The notes beneath the pieces are model-generated. The model ran no database searches and was not told the origin of the DNA. It was given only the letters and a program-made list of their open reading frames with translations. Shown here piece by piece: positions 8,243 to 16,509 of a stretch of DNA of 39,025 nt; within the stretch, counting starts at the first letter, position 1, and each line of letters opens with the position of its first letter. The translations under genes were made by a program, and so were the position numbers. The stretch is from Kamptonema sp. UHCC 0994 (lineage in GTDB: Bacteria > Cyanobacteriota > Cyanobacteriia > Cyanobacteriales > Microcoleaceae): contig NZ_JARFTR010000273.1 of the NCBI RefSeq assembly GCF_029167235.1, forward strand, positions 1 to 39,025. Direction: 5' to 3'.

Positions 8243-9781
8243 TTAAAGAGCTATTTTCACTTCTACCTGTAAGTTGGTCAGGTCAGCAACTTTCTTACTT
8301 GCCTCTGGATCGAGGCGAATTTTCACTTCCACAACTCTAGAATCTGTATCGGCTGCGGGATCGGTATTAAGAACATCTTTTTTACCAATTTGTTTGCCAA
8401 TTAAATCGACTGTTCCCTCTAGTTTATCTTTTAAAGCAGCACTGGTAATAACTGCCCGCTGACCTCGACGAATTAGCCCGATATCTGTTTCATAAATCTC
8501 GGCGATTACATACATTTGATTGGTGCGGCCGAGGTCAACTATGCCGTTGTCAATTGAAATGCGCTCTCCTTGTCGGGTGTTAATTTTTAATATTTGACCG
8601 TCTGTAGGGGCTTTTACAGAGCTTAAATCAAACTCTGCTTGAGCTTTTTCTTTGGCTGCGATCGCGCGTTCAACTGCGGCAGAAGCTGCTTGTACGTCTT
8701 CGGGTCGCACTTCCGCAATTTTATTGAGGGTACTTTGGGCTTGATTAATCTGTTCAGGGCCCGTTTCTAGGGTTTGGTTGAGTTCAGCTTTTGCTTGGTT
8801 AACCTCTTGAGCTAATGTTTCTAAGGTTTGGTTTAATTCAGCTTTTGCTTGGTTAATTTGCTCTCTACCAGTTTCTAGTGTTTGCGTCAAATTTGCCTGG
8901 GCTTCCTTAATTTGTTGTTCCAGAGTTTGAACAGTTTTGTTGAGGTTAGCTTTAGCTTCTTTGAGTCTCTCAACTGCTATTTCTACTGTTAACCGTTTGG
9001 TGTCGTAAGCGGAAGCTGAAATTGCACCAGTTTGGTATAGTTCTCGATTGCGTTCGTTTTCTGCTCTTGCATTTTTTAATTCAGCTTCTAAGCGATCGAC
9101 TGTTGCATTTTGAGCAGCAATTTCTCCGCGCAATTGAGCTTGAAGGTTAGCAAGTTTTGCTTGTTCTACCTGAGTTTGTCTTTGTAGTTGAGCTTGAAGT
9201 CTGGCGAGATTAGCTTCGGCTACTTGTGTTTGCCTTTGCAGTTGAGCTTCTAGTCTAGCAACTTTGGCTTGTTGAACTTCAGTTTCTCTTTGAAATTGAG
9301 CTTCTAAACGAGCAATTTCTGCTTGTTGAGCAGAGATTTCTCCCGTTTTTGCTCCGGCTTTAATTTTAGCTAATTCTGCTAGTTGAACTTTAACTTCTTT
9401 TTCGGCTTGTTCTAATGCTGCTCTGAGGCGATCGCGACTATCTAAAATCGCAATTACTTGCCCCTCTCGCACGCGATCGCCTTCTTCCACTCGCAGTTGC
9501 TCTATTTTCGATCCCTCCGACAGAGACGGGGCTGCTACTTTAATTACTTCCCCTTTGGGAGACAGTCGCCCTAGTGCTGTTACGGCTTTGGGAACTTCTG
9601 AGGGGGATAAACTAGCGGGTACAGCGGCGGTAGAGGCTGAGGGTTCTGGCTTTCCGAGTTGAGATACTTGCCAGAAACCAACTAGAGCGATCGCAGCAGC
9701 ACCAGCACTGGCTAACAATATAGTCCACCGTCCCGCAGGCTTTGAGAATGATTTATCTTTCGGCCCTGACTCCTTTCCCAT
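8243..9781 (-). CDS. devB: DevB-family (HlyD-like) membrane fusion protein
   Basis: A 512-residue periplasmic adaptor. One membrane segment lies at about residues 20-40, then a lipoyl-like half domain ('VIKVAAPSLSEGSKIEQLRVEEGDRVREGQVIAILDSRDRL' region), a very long coiled coil (about 110-365) and the second lipoyl/beta-barrel part ('VKAPTDGQILKINTRQGERIS', 'MYVIAEIYETDIGLIRRGQRAVI'). The coiled coil is built from repeated blocks such as 'LQAQLQRQTQVEQAKLA' and 'AKAELNQTLET', also visible as DNA repeats, so its length may vary between strains. It should bridge the DevCA pump to a TolC-like outer-membrane channel. It is the first gene of the operon; the ATG start is followed by a basic, Ser/Lys-rich cytoplasmic leader. 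Confidence 0.93.
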   Translation of the reverse strand: MGKESGPKDKSFSKPAGRWTILLASAGAAAIALVGFWQVSQLGKPEPSASTAAVPASLSPSEVPKAVTALGRLSPKGEVIKVAAPSLSEGSKIEQLRVEEGDRVREGQVIAILDSRDRLRAALEQAEKEVKVQLAELAKIKAGAKTGEISAQQAEIARLEAQFQRETEVQQAKVARLEAQLQRQTQVAEANLARLQAQLQRQTQVEQAKLANLQAQLRGEIAAQNATVDRLEAELKNARAENERNRELYQTGAISASAYDTKRLTVEIAVERLKEAKANLNKTVQTLEQQIKEAQANLTQTLETGREQINQAKAELNQTLETLAQEVNQAKAELNQTLETGPEQINQAQSTLNKIAEVRPEDVQAASAAVERAIAAKEKAQAEFDLSSVKAPTDGQILKINTRQGERISIDNGIVDLGRTNQMYVIAEIYETDIGLIRRGQRAVITSAALKDKLEGTVDLIGKQIGKKDVLNTDPAADTDSRVVEVKIRLDPEASKKVADLTNLQVEVKIAL

Positions 9782-9974
9782 AATCTTAATTTAAGACATA
9801 CTTTTCTAGTGGGTGGCAGACTTATTTAATTGTAAATGACGGCGCTGATTATGCCGTTAATTATTTGAGCTTTAGCAGGAATCAGGGTCGATCGAGGGAG
9901 GTTCAAATCGCATATTTACACACGATGTCTATTGATAAATCTACGGATATTTCCTCTGCTTGTTGTTGTCAAAT

Positions 9975-10748
9975 TTACGTAGGATTGCCTAGAGCTAGCT
10001 CGAAATCCTCAGTGAAAACCGCATCAAATAATACAGTTCTCATGTAGCGGTCTGCCCATTCTGGCCCAAAAGCTTTTTCAAGTACCCGGCGGGTTTTGTC
10101 GTTCTGTTGCTGTTGGGTGCAATAATAGGTTTGAGCAGCCAGGATTTCGGCTTGCTCTTCAGTAGATACCGGCCGTGAGGCGATCGCTAGTTGACAGTGT
10201 ATTTCTACATAGGACTCGACCATAGACAAAAACTGAGCTTCTTCCTCCACTGAACTCGGTCGCACAAACAGGCAAAATTCTGAGAAGATATCGCCCCAAT
10301 CTGGTACTTGGCGGTACTCAGAAAAATTGTTATTGGGCAATGTACCTAGAGCGCTGCGGTAAGCCTCCGGTAAACTACGGTCAGCACTTAGAGGTGAGAG
10401 ATCCGCGATCGCAGCACTAATCGATCCCCGCCCCGCCACGATATCCGTACCAAACATCGGTAAAGCATAGTTCGATCTAGGGAACATCACGCAGTGCAAA
10501 ATATCCAGGTTTGACCCCACCTTCGCCAATTCCAAGTGAATCTTACGGAACTGGGGGGTTTGGAAGCACTTATTTTCAATAATCAGTTTTTCTCCCTCCA
10601 AGCGGCCTTCCACGTAGCCCAGCTCAGCAGGTAGATAGTATGGTTCTAGGTCTAGATAGCGTTGCCAGACTGCTTCCATCCTGTCTGCTAGCTGACGGAT
10701 CAGGGAGTGTTGTTGTTCTCGTAGGGAGGATTGTGATGTTTCTAACAT
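9975..10748 (-). CDS. pcyA: Phycocyanobilin:ferredoxin oxidoreductase
   Basis: Reduces biliverdin IX-alpha with four electrons from ferredoxin to phycocyanobilin, the chromophore of phycobilisomes and phytochromes. The 257 residues are very similar to Synechocystis PcyA as I recall it: 'ELGYVEGRLEGEKL', 'CFQTPQFRKIHLELAKVG', 'LDILHCVMFPR', 'FGTDIVAG', 'AAIADLSP', 'QQQNDKTRRVLEKAFG'. The catalytic residues corresponding to Synechocystis Glu76, His88 and Asp105 are E73, H85 and D102 here, all present. The C-terminal tail 'EDFELALGNPT' is slightly longer than in Synechocystis. ATG start. A single gene, with no bilin or phycobilisome gene next to it in this window. Confidence 0.97.
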   Translation of the reverse strand: MLETSQSSLREQQHSLIRQLADRMEAVWQRYLDLEPYYLPAELGYVEGRLEGEKLIIENKCFQTPQFRKIHLELAKVGSNLDILHCVMFPRSNYALPMFGTDIVAGRGSISAAIADLSPLSADRSLPEAYRSALGTLPNNNFSEYRQVPDWGDIFSEFCLFVRPSSVEEEAQFLSMVESYVEIHCQLAIASRPVSTEEQAEILAAQTYYCTQQQQNDKTRRVLEKAFGPEWADRYMRTVLFDAVFTEDFELALGNPT

Positions 10749-10888
10749 TGCTAAAAAAGCTCCTATAAAATTTTAATTTGTGTTGGCAAAGTCTGACTCG
10801 CAGGCTTGTATAGCTAGGGACTACGATGCTCCGATGCTCAGGACTAGGGAAGAAGGGAATAGAATTAAGGGTTTGAGGAAACTAGAAT

Positions 10889-10916
10889 GTCCTAACCACC
10901 TTGGCGGTTGCTGTAT
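10889..10916 (-). repeat. Dispersed repeat TATAGCAACCGCCAAGGCGG family, copy 1
   Basis: On the minus strand this reads ATACAGCAACCGCCAAGGTG followed by GTTAGGAC. The same sequence with few changes recurs at 31603-31627, where it forms the end of proA, and partly at 28511-28526. The core AACCGCC-AAG-GCGGTT is an inverted repeat. Confidence 0.8.
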
Positions 10917-11072
10917 ATTTGAGCATATCAGTAAATCTGTGCGAAATTTTACCAAAATCTCCACTTTCAAAGGCATTTTACTCTTAGCCCTCGGCACTTT
11001 GTATCTTGCTGAGATGCTCAAGTTTTATTAAAAGTGCGATCTTCTTTTTATTCTTTGCCTAAATCTACTTAC

Positions 11073-11122
11073 GTAACGCCGCCCTCTGGGCGGTAGAATA
11101 ACCGCCCAGAGGGCGGCGTTAC
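11073..11122. repeat. Perfect 22-bp-arm palindrome, GTAACGCCGCC family copy 1
   Basis: Arms 11073-11094 and 11101-11122 are exact complements around the 6-base loop AGAATA; the arm begins GTAACGCCGCCCTCTGGGCG. Further copies are at 28546-28595 (altered centre), 38994-39025 (cut by the window end) and, more diverged, 29565-29615. All are intergenic. Confidence 0.93.
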
Positions 11123-11217
11123 ATTTATCGAAAAAATAAAATTGTCTTAACCGACGAAAGTGGTTGCTATACCTTAGAATTTTAACCGCAGATCGATGTT
11201 AATTTAAAGAAAGCTTA

Positions 11218-11229
11218 TAGGAGAAAAGT
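11218..11229 (+). promoter_or_regulatory. Ribosome-binding site of tatA
   Basis: ATAGGAGAAAAGT ends directly before the ATG at 11230; AGGAG stands about six bases from the start. It is one of the few canonical Shine-Dalgarno sequences in this window and fixes the start of the short tatA gene. Confidence 0.8.
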
Positions 11230-11421
11230 ATGTTTGGTTTAGGATTACCCGAATTAGGAATTGTCGCCTTTGTTGCCATCTTAATATTCGGCCCGAAAAA
11301 ACTCCCCGAATTAGGAAGCGCGATCGGCAAAACCTTACGAGATTTCAAAGAAGGAATTCTCCCCCCTGAAGCAGAACCCGCCGACCCAGAAAAAGAAGAA
11401 CCTAAAAAACCGGAAATATAA
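11230..11421 (+). CDS. tatA: Twin-arginine translocase subunit TatA/TatE
   Basis: A 63-residue protein that forms the pore-forming or membrane-thinning ring of the Tat pathway, which exports folded proteins across the thylakoid and plasma membranes. It has a very short N-terminus, a hydrophobic helix (about 5-20, 'GLPELGIVAFVAILIFGP'), the FGPKKLPELG hinge and an amphipathic helix 'SAIGKTLRDFKEGI', followed by an acidic/Pro tail. This fits TatA/TatE rather than TatB, which has a longer tail. It is a single gene convergent with cphA; a heptamer array occupies the 42 bases between them. Confidence 0.95.
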   Translation: MFGLGLPELGIVAFVAILIFGPKKLPELGSAIGKTLRDFKEGILPPEAEPADPEKEEPKKPEI

Positions 11422-11427
11422 TAACGG

Positions 11428-11462
11428 TTAACAGTTAACGGTTAACCGTTAACCGTTAACTA
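11428..11462. repeat. TTAACNG heptamer array between tatA and cphA
   Basis: Five units: TTAACAG, TTAACGG, TTAACCG, TTAACCG, TTAACTA. They fill the space between the tatA stop (11419-11421) and the cphA stop (11464-11466). The family is the same as at 7007-7069, with the sixth base variable. Confidence 0.88.
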
Positions 11463-11463
11463 A

Positions 11464-14184
11464 TCAGCCTTGATTCACAACCGTTGCCTTCAGGCCTTCT
11501 TGAGCTTGTAACTGACTAGAAATAGCCGGAGAAACCCCCAAATCCTTAATCGGATTTCGAGCCTCAATCAAATTCAGAGCACCGCTAACACTCTCAGGTA
11601 AAATCACCACCAAACTCCCCGGTGGCGCATTATCCAAAGCCTTATTTACAGCATTTGTTTCATCCAAAATTGACTCATATTCAACCTTAGATTTCCCATT
11701 TTCTTGCGAGTTTATCGCCTCTCTAATTCCCTGACAAATTAACTCTGCCGCAGAACCGGCAGGCCGTCCCCGCCTATCAGCATCCTCCTTAACAATAATC
11801 CGGTCAAAAATCTTGGCCGAAAGCTTACCGAGGGTGACAAAATCCTCATCTCGCCTGTCTCCAGGGCCACCTACCACACCGATATGGACTCCCGGCCAAT
11901 TCCGTACAAAACTCCCCAAAGCCTCATAACTATGGGCATTGTGAGCATAATCCACCAAAGCGTGATAAGTTCCCAAATTAAACAAATTCATCCGCCCCGG
12001 AGTTTGACCAGCGGAAGCCTGGAAGCTTGACAAAGCTGCCCGAATATGCTCAATCTTCACCCCTTGGGCGAAAGCCGCCAAACAAGCAGCTAAAGCATTG
12101 GCAATCATAAACGGTGCGCGGCCGCCCATAGTTAAGGGTACATTTACCGCCTGTTCAATTCTTAGCGTCCAATCTCCCTTCAAAATCGACAAATAGCCAT
12201 GTTCGTAAACCGCCGCCAAGCCGCCCGCCGCAGTATGTCTGGCGACTAACTCGCTATCAGGATTCATGGAGAAATAAGCGACTTGTGCCTTCACGCGCTG
12301 GGCCATTTTCGCCACTAAGGGGTCATCCGCATTGAGGACTGCACAGCCGTTAGGCATCACGGACTCTGCCACTACACTTTTAAGAGTAGCCAATTGTTCT
12401 ACAGTATCGATATCACCAATACCTAAATGGTCGGCGGCGACATTCAAAACCACACCCACATCGCATTTTTCAAAGCCTAAACCGGAACGTAAAATGCCGC
12501 CTCGTGCGGTTTCCAGCACTGCAACTTCTACTGTCGGGTCAGAGAGAATTAAATGAGCGCTTTGGGGCCCAGTATTGTCTCCTGATTCCACGAGATATTC
12601 ACCGATGTAAGTCCCGTCTGTCGTGGTGTAGCCGACTGTTTGACCAGTTTGCTTGACAATGTGAGCCAGTAGGCGAGTAGTGGTGGTTTTGCCATTAGTT
12701 CCCGTTACAGCTAAAATCGGCACTCGGCTGGGCTGAAACTGGGGAAATAGCATATCCAGCACTGCGCCAGCGACATTGCGGGGCAAACCTTGGCTGGGTG
12801 CAACGTGCATTCTGAACCCAGGCGCAGCGTTGACTTCGACGATTACGCCGTTTACCGATCGCAACGGTTGGGAAATATCAGCGGTGACAATATCGATCCC
12901 GGCAATATCCAAGCCAATAATCTTGGCTACTCTAGAACACAGCCACAGATTTTCCGGGTGAATCTCATCAGTGCGATCGACTGCAATACCGCCGGTACTG
13001 AGGTTTGCTGTTGCCCGTAAAAATACTCTCTGACCTGTTGGTGGTACCGAGTCCATCGTATATCCTTGCTTATTCAGCAAGTCTAAGGTAAGTTTGTCGA
13101 TGGTGATCCGGGTAAGTACATTGTCGTGTCCATCGCCCCGTTGGGGGTCGCGGTTGACTTCTTCGATCAGGGCTTCTATGGTAGATTTCCCATTTCCAAC
13201 TACATTTGCCGGTACTCGTTCCGCCACTGCGACGACTTGACCGTTAACTACTAATACTCGGTGGTCGCGGCCGGTATAAAAGCGTTCAATAATTATGCTT
13301 TTGCTTTTGGAGGCGGAACTGGCTAGGTCGTAGGCTTCCTCTGCTTCTTCCCAAGAGTTGATATCGATGGTGATCCCGCGTCCGTGATTGCCATCTAAGG
13401 GTTTAATGACTATGGGATAGCCACCGACATCGGCGATCGCATCTTGTAGTTCGTCTAAATAGTTAATCACCGTACCTCTGGGAACGGGAACCCCTGCGTC
13501 GCGGAGAACTTTTTTAGTGCCTTCTTTATCGCAGGCCAATTCTACGCCCAAAATACAGGTGCGATCGCTCAGAGTTGCCTGTACCCGTTTTTGGTGAATC
13601 CCGTAACCCAATTGAATCATAAACCTGGCACTCAACTGTATCCAGGGAATACCGCGAGTCTCAGCTTCTTTAACAATAGTTTCCGTCGAAGGGCCTAGAG
13701 CTGCGATCGCAGCAAATTCTTGGAGGTCTTTGATATCTTGAGCTAACTCTTCTGATGGATAAGTCCCGGTATTAACAATACTTTGGCACAGCCGCACGCC
13801 TGCTCTGGCAGCGTAACGCCCTGCTTGTTCGTTTTGATACTCAATTACTACTTGGTAAGTGCCGGGAGTTGATGTCTCGCGGGTGCGACCAAATCCCATT
13901 GGCATTCCTGCCAATTGCTGAAGTTCTAAGGCTACGTGCTCAATGATGTGGCCCATCATCGTGCCTTCTCGGACGCGCTGTAAAAACCCGCCCCGGCAGC
14001 CAGGGGAGCAGTAGTGTTCGATTAAACTGGGTAGGACGCTGGTTAATCCCTCGTAGAAGCCAGGAATTTGAGCTGAAGTTCTATCTGCCAAATCTTCTAG
14101 TTCTAGACGCATGACGACCAGCTTGTGCCGTCTAATGCTCCAGTAGTTGGGGCCGCGTAAGGTCTGGATTTTTTGTATTTTCAT
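11464..14184 (-). CDS. cphA: Cyanophycin synthetase
   Basis: Polymerises aspartate and arginine into multi-L-arginyl-poly-L-aspartate (cyanophycin), the cytoplasmic nitrogen reserve. The N-terminal domain begins 'MKIQKIQTLRGPNYWSIRRHKLVVMRL', the usual CphA start; therefore I chose ATG at 14184 rather than the longer in-frame start at 14250. The ATP-grasp domain (about 215-470) adds one amino acid type: 'GYPIVIKPLDGNHGRG', 'IIIERFYTGRDHRVLVVNG', 'VIVEVNAAPGFRMH'. The Mur-ligase-like domain carries the P-loop GTNGKTTTT (495-503), 'DNTGPQSAHLILSDP', 'ETARGGILRSGL' and 'VDYAHNAHSYEAL'. Its 906 residues are usual for cyanobacteria. It follows cphB by 129 bases on the same strand, the standard cphB-cphA order, probably co-transcribed. 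Confidence 0.97.
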   Translation of the reverse strand: MKIQKIQTLRGPNYWSIRRHKLVVMRLELEDLADRTSAQIPGFYEGLTSVLPSLIEHYCSPGCRGGFLQRVREGTMMGHIIEHVALELQQLAGMPMGFGRTRETSTPGTYQVVIEYQNEQAGRYAARAGVRLCQSIVNTGTYPSEELAQDIKDLQEFAAIAALGPSTETIVKEAETRGIPWIQLSARFMIQLGYGIHQKRVQATLSDRTCILGVELACDKEGTKKVLRDAGVPVPRGTVINYLDELQDAIADVGGYPIVIKPLDGNHGRGITIDINSWEEAEEAYDLASSASKSKSIIIERFYTGRDHRVLVVNGQVVAVAERVPANVVGNGKSTIEALIEEVNRDPQRGDGHDNVLTRITIDKLTLDLLNKQGYTMDSVPPTGQRVFLRATANLSTGGIAVDRTDEIHPENLWLCSRVAKIIGLDIAGIDIVTADISQPLRSVNGVIVEVNAAPGFRMHVAPSQGLPRNVAGAVLDMLFPQFQPSRVPILAVTGTNGKTTTTRLLAHIVKQTGQTVGYTTTDGTYIGEYLVESGDNTGPQSAHLILSDPTVEVAVLETARGGILRSGLGFEKCDVGVVLNVAADHLGIGDIDTVEQLATLKSVVAESVMPNGCAVLNADDPLVAKMAQRVKAQVAYFSMNPDSELVARHTAAGGLAAVYEHGYLSILKGDWTLRIEQAVNVPLTMGGRAPFMIANALAACLAAFAQGVKIEHIRAALSSFQASAGQTPGRMNLFNLGTYHALVDYAHNAHSYEALGSFVRNWPGVHIGVVGGPGDRRDEDFVTLGKLSAKIFDRIIVKEDADRRGRPAGSAAELICQGIREAINSQENGKSKVEYESILDETNAVNKALDNAPPGSLVVILPESVSGALNLIEARNPIKDLGVSPAISSQLQAQEGLKATVVNQG

Positions 14185-14313
14185 GGAAGTCTTAGAGGAT
14201 TGTGGGTCGCAGGTGTCGGAGAAGCATTGCCCATAGTTATTCAATTTCAAGCTTGATTACTAGATAAACTGTTCGCTGCGAACAGTTTTGCTATGAGTTT
14301 TGAGTTTAGGGAT

Positions 14314-15204
14314 TTAGTTGGAGTTTCGACACTCCGGCGGCCAACTGGAATTGGGACAAGTTTCTGATTGCACGGCTTTACCAGAGCGCATATTGTAACA
14401 ATCCCCATGACAAAGGATGTGCAGGCGTAGGTTAAATAGGCTCAAGGGTTCTGTTGCTTCCACCTCTGGCTCGTTGGTGTGAAATATTTCCCTAGTATCG
14501 ACGATAGTAACTGTACCTTTGCCCATAATGCTAATGATGCCATCTCCCTCAAACATGGCGCAGGTGTCTTCATCGATGCCGATGCCGATGCGGTCGGGGT
14601 GGGATGCGATCGCAGACAACAATCTAGCCATGCGATTACGGTTGTGAAAGTGTTGGTCTACTATTACTTCTGGTATGATATCGAGCCCATTTGCCATATC
14701 AACTAATGACCGATTTGGAGATGCGCCGCTACCGCCACCTGCGATCATGTGGTGGCCCATTACTGCTGCCCCAGCGCTGGTTCCAGCTAGGACGATTTTG
14801 CCTGCTTGGGCGGTGGTACGAATTTTTTCCATCAGCGGCGTATCGGAGAGCAAACCACATAGGCGCAGTTGGTCGCCGCCGGTCATGAATACTCCCGTAC
14901 AATCTTCTAAATAATCTTTCCATAACGGGTCTTCCCCTTGTTCCCGCTCCCGAATGTCGAGAACTTTGACCGCTTCTGCGCCCATTTCCTCGAAGATGGT
15001 GCGGTAGCGGGCGCTTATAGCTTCGGGATCTCGCGAAGCTGAGGGAATGATTGCCAGTCGGGCGCTTGAGCTTCCTGCGCGGTGAAAAAAAGTTTGCAGG
15101 ATCTCCCGTCCATGAACTTTGTCTTCGGCTCCCCCAATTACCATGATTGTTGTTGTGGTGCGCTGGGGGATATGTTCAAGGGCTTGAGATGTCAACTGCT
15201 GCAT
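14314..15204 (-). CDS. cphB: Cyanophycinase
   Basis: Exopeptidase that cuts cyanophycin into beta-Asp-Arg dipeptides. It belongs to the serine-peptidase S51 family: the nucleophile motif is 'GTSAGAA' with S143, preceded by 'VFMTGGDQLRL' and followed by 'VIVDQHFHNRNRMARL', which supplies the conserved Asp/His region. The 296 residues exceed the usual 270 or so because of a C-terminal tail ('SGKAVQSETCPNSSWPPECRNSN') of unclear meaning. ATG start. It lies directly upstream of cphA, coupling breakdown and synthesis of the reserve in one transcription unit. Confidence 0.96.
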   Translation of the reverse strand: MQQLTSQALEHIPQRTTTTIMVIGGAEDKVHGREILQTFFHRAGSSSARLAIIPSASRDPEAISARYRTIFEEMGAEAVKVLDIREREQGEDPLWKDYLEDCTGVFMTGGDQLRLCGLLSDTPLMEKIRTTAQAGKIVLAGTSAGAAVMGHHMIAGGGSGASPNRSLVDMANGLDIIPEVIVDQHFHNRNRMARLLSAIASHPDRIGIGIDEDTCAMFEGDGIISIMGKGTVTIVDTREIFHTNEPEVEATEPLSLFNLRLHILCHGDCYNMRSGKAVQSETCPNSSWPPECRNSN

Positions 15205-15681
15205 AGTGTATCTTCCTCTGTTTGGCTAAAATTGAGTCGTGCCGCTGCTGGTATGCTGCCAAGTCAGCTTGCGATCGAGATCGTTGGTGTTTTGCGCTGT
15301 TTTTGCTCTTGGCGAAGCATACCGCCTGTGGGCTGGGTAAGGCAACGGGCCTGCAACTGAATGGAGTTGCTATCAAGCGCTGGCGATTTTCCTTCCTGGT
15401 AGTAATTTTTCTACAAAACCCGCTCACAAGTACAGCCAGGATTTAAGCAGCAAAGGAAAAACCTAAGACTTATCCGACTATAGGCATTTATTTATCAAAT
15501 TTATGGTATTATTATTGTACCTTTTTTTGCGCCAAAATGTTCGCTTTTGTGCGATCGCGATCGCGCTAATAATTCTACGATGACGATGAATCAAAGAGCA
15601 ATTGTAGAAAACGGGCTTTCGTACCTGTGTTTTTAGCAGGGACAGATTGGAGAATTAACTAATTACTAAATTTACTGCCTC
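15205..15681. other. Intergenic region between divergent cphB and trmD
   Basis: 477 bases. Short reading frames on both strands (for example 15222-15446 plus and 15176-15427 minus) overlap each other and look random. The right half is AT-rich (15481-15540) and includes a doubled HIP1 site, GCGATCGCGATCGC (15551-15564). The promoters of cphBA and trmD should be here, but I cannot point to a firm -35/-10 pair, and I found no exact GTA-N8-TAC NtcA box. Confidence 0.5.
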
Positions 15682-16359
15682 GTGCGATTTGATGTTCTGA
15701 CTCTGTTTCCAGATTTTTTCACATCTCCCCTAAGTTCGGGGCTGATGGCCAAAGCTTTAGCGAAAAACATCGCCGAGGTGCATTTAGTCAATCCCCGTGA
15801 TTTTACCGCAGATAAGCATCACCGAGTCGATGATGAGCCTTATGGGGGTGGGGTGGGTATGGTGATGAAACCGGAACCGATTTTTGCGGCGGTGGAGTCT
15901 GTACCAATTTTACCGAGGCGTGAGGTGATTTTGCTGACTCCCCAAGGGGAGACGATGCAGCAACAATTATTTCGGGATTTGGCTGGCGGGTACGATCAGT
16001 TGGTTTTGATTTGCGGCCACTATGAGGGTGTGGATGAGCGGGTGTTGGAGTTGGTGACTCGCGAGGTGTCTTTGGGGGATTTCGTGCTCACAGCGGGGGA
16101 AATTCCGGCTTTGGCGTTGATTAATGGGGTGGTGCGGTTGTTACCGGGAACGGTGGGTAAGGCTGAGTCCGTAGCTTTGGATAGTTTTGAGGATGGGTTG
16201 TTGGATTATCCGCATTATACCAGACCGGCGGATTTTCGGGGGTTGAAGGTTCCTGATGTGTTGTTGTCGGGGAATCATGCTGAGATCGATCGTTGGCGGC
16301 GGGTACAGCAGATTGAAAGGACGCGGCAACGGCGGCCAGATTTGTTGAATGAAACGTGA
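15682..16359 (+). CDS. trmD: tRNA (guanine-37-N1)-methyltransferase
   Basis: SPOUT-class enzyme that uses SAM to methylate G37 next to the anticodon of tRNAs reading CNN codons, preventing +1 frameshifts. 'MRFDVLTLFPDFFTSPLSSGLMAKAL' is the TrmD start; the knot region shows 'VILLTPQGETMQQ', 'LICGHYEGVDERVLE' and 'SLGDFVLTAGEIPAL', and the catalytic-side motif is 'LDSFEDGLLDYPHYTRPADFRG'. The start codon is GTG (15682), the only one that gives this conserved N-terminus. Its 225 residues are typical. It stands alone, without the usual rimM/rplS neighbours of other bacteria. Confidence 0.96.
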   Translation: MRFDVLTLFPDFFTSPLSSGLMAKALAKNIAEVHLVNPRDFTADKHHRVDDEPYGGGVGMVMKPEPIFAAVESVPILPRREVILLTPQGETMQQQLFRDLAGGYDQLVLICGHYEGVDERVLELVTREVSLGDFVLTAGEIPALALINGVVRLLPGTVGKAESVALDSFEDGLLDYPHYTRPADFRGLKVPDVLLSGNHAEIDRWRRVQQIERTRQRRPDLLNET

Positions 16360-16509
16360 GGTTTTACCATACTTTTATAGAGGCGCGATTAAATTCACCC
16401 CAAATATGGGATATGTAATTTTTTTTTAACTATATATCCAATGTACAATATGGTAGGATTTTCCTTAAGCTCAAAAACTGCAAAGAGTAAAAGCTAGAGA
16501 GGTTGTCCA
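16360..16509 (+). promoter_or_regulatory. Upstream region of the four-gene GTPase operon
   Basis: An AT-rich stretch with a run of nine T (about 16420-16428) and a -10-like TACAAT at 16444-16449; a convincing -35 at proper spacing is not visible. A purine-rich AGAGAGG sequence (16496-16502) stands seven bases before the ATG at 16510 and is a good ribosome-binding site. The single leader and very short internal gaps suggest that all four following genes are read from here. Confidence 0.45.

Larger units (their letters stand above)
10749..11229. other. Repeat-bearing gap between divergent pcyA and tatA
   Basis: 480 bases. It holds the pcyA promoter area (10749-10780), a copy of the AACCGCCAAGGCGGTT family (10889-10916), a perfect long palindrome (11073-11122) and the tatA leader. 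Short reading frames on both strands (10780-11031 and 10821-11021) cross the repeat and have no protein-like composition, so I do not count them as genes. Confidence 0.7.

Noticed and set aside
6148-9781. devBCA as proof of a heterocyst-forming organism
   Set aside because: DevBCA-type exporters are also present in non-heterocystous cyanobacteria, and no heterocyst-specific gene is in the window.
10780-11031. Reading frame of 83 codons between pcyA and tatA (and an overlapping one on the minus strand, 10821-11021)
   Set aside because: Both run through a dispersed repeat, have no ribosome-binding site and encode no protein-like pattern.
14185-14250. Longer start for cphA
   Set aside because: The extra 22 residues have no family support; 'MKIQKIQTLRGPNYWS' at 14184 is the conserved CphA start.
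15082-15446. Several overlapping short frames between cphB and trmD
   Set aside because: They overlap each other and the cphB start, with a Cys/Trp-rich random composition; none has a recognisable start signal.
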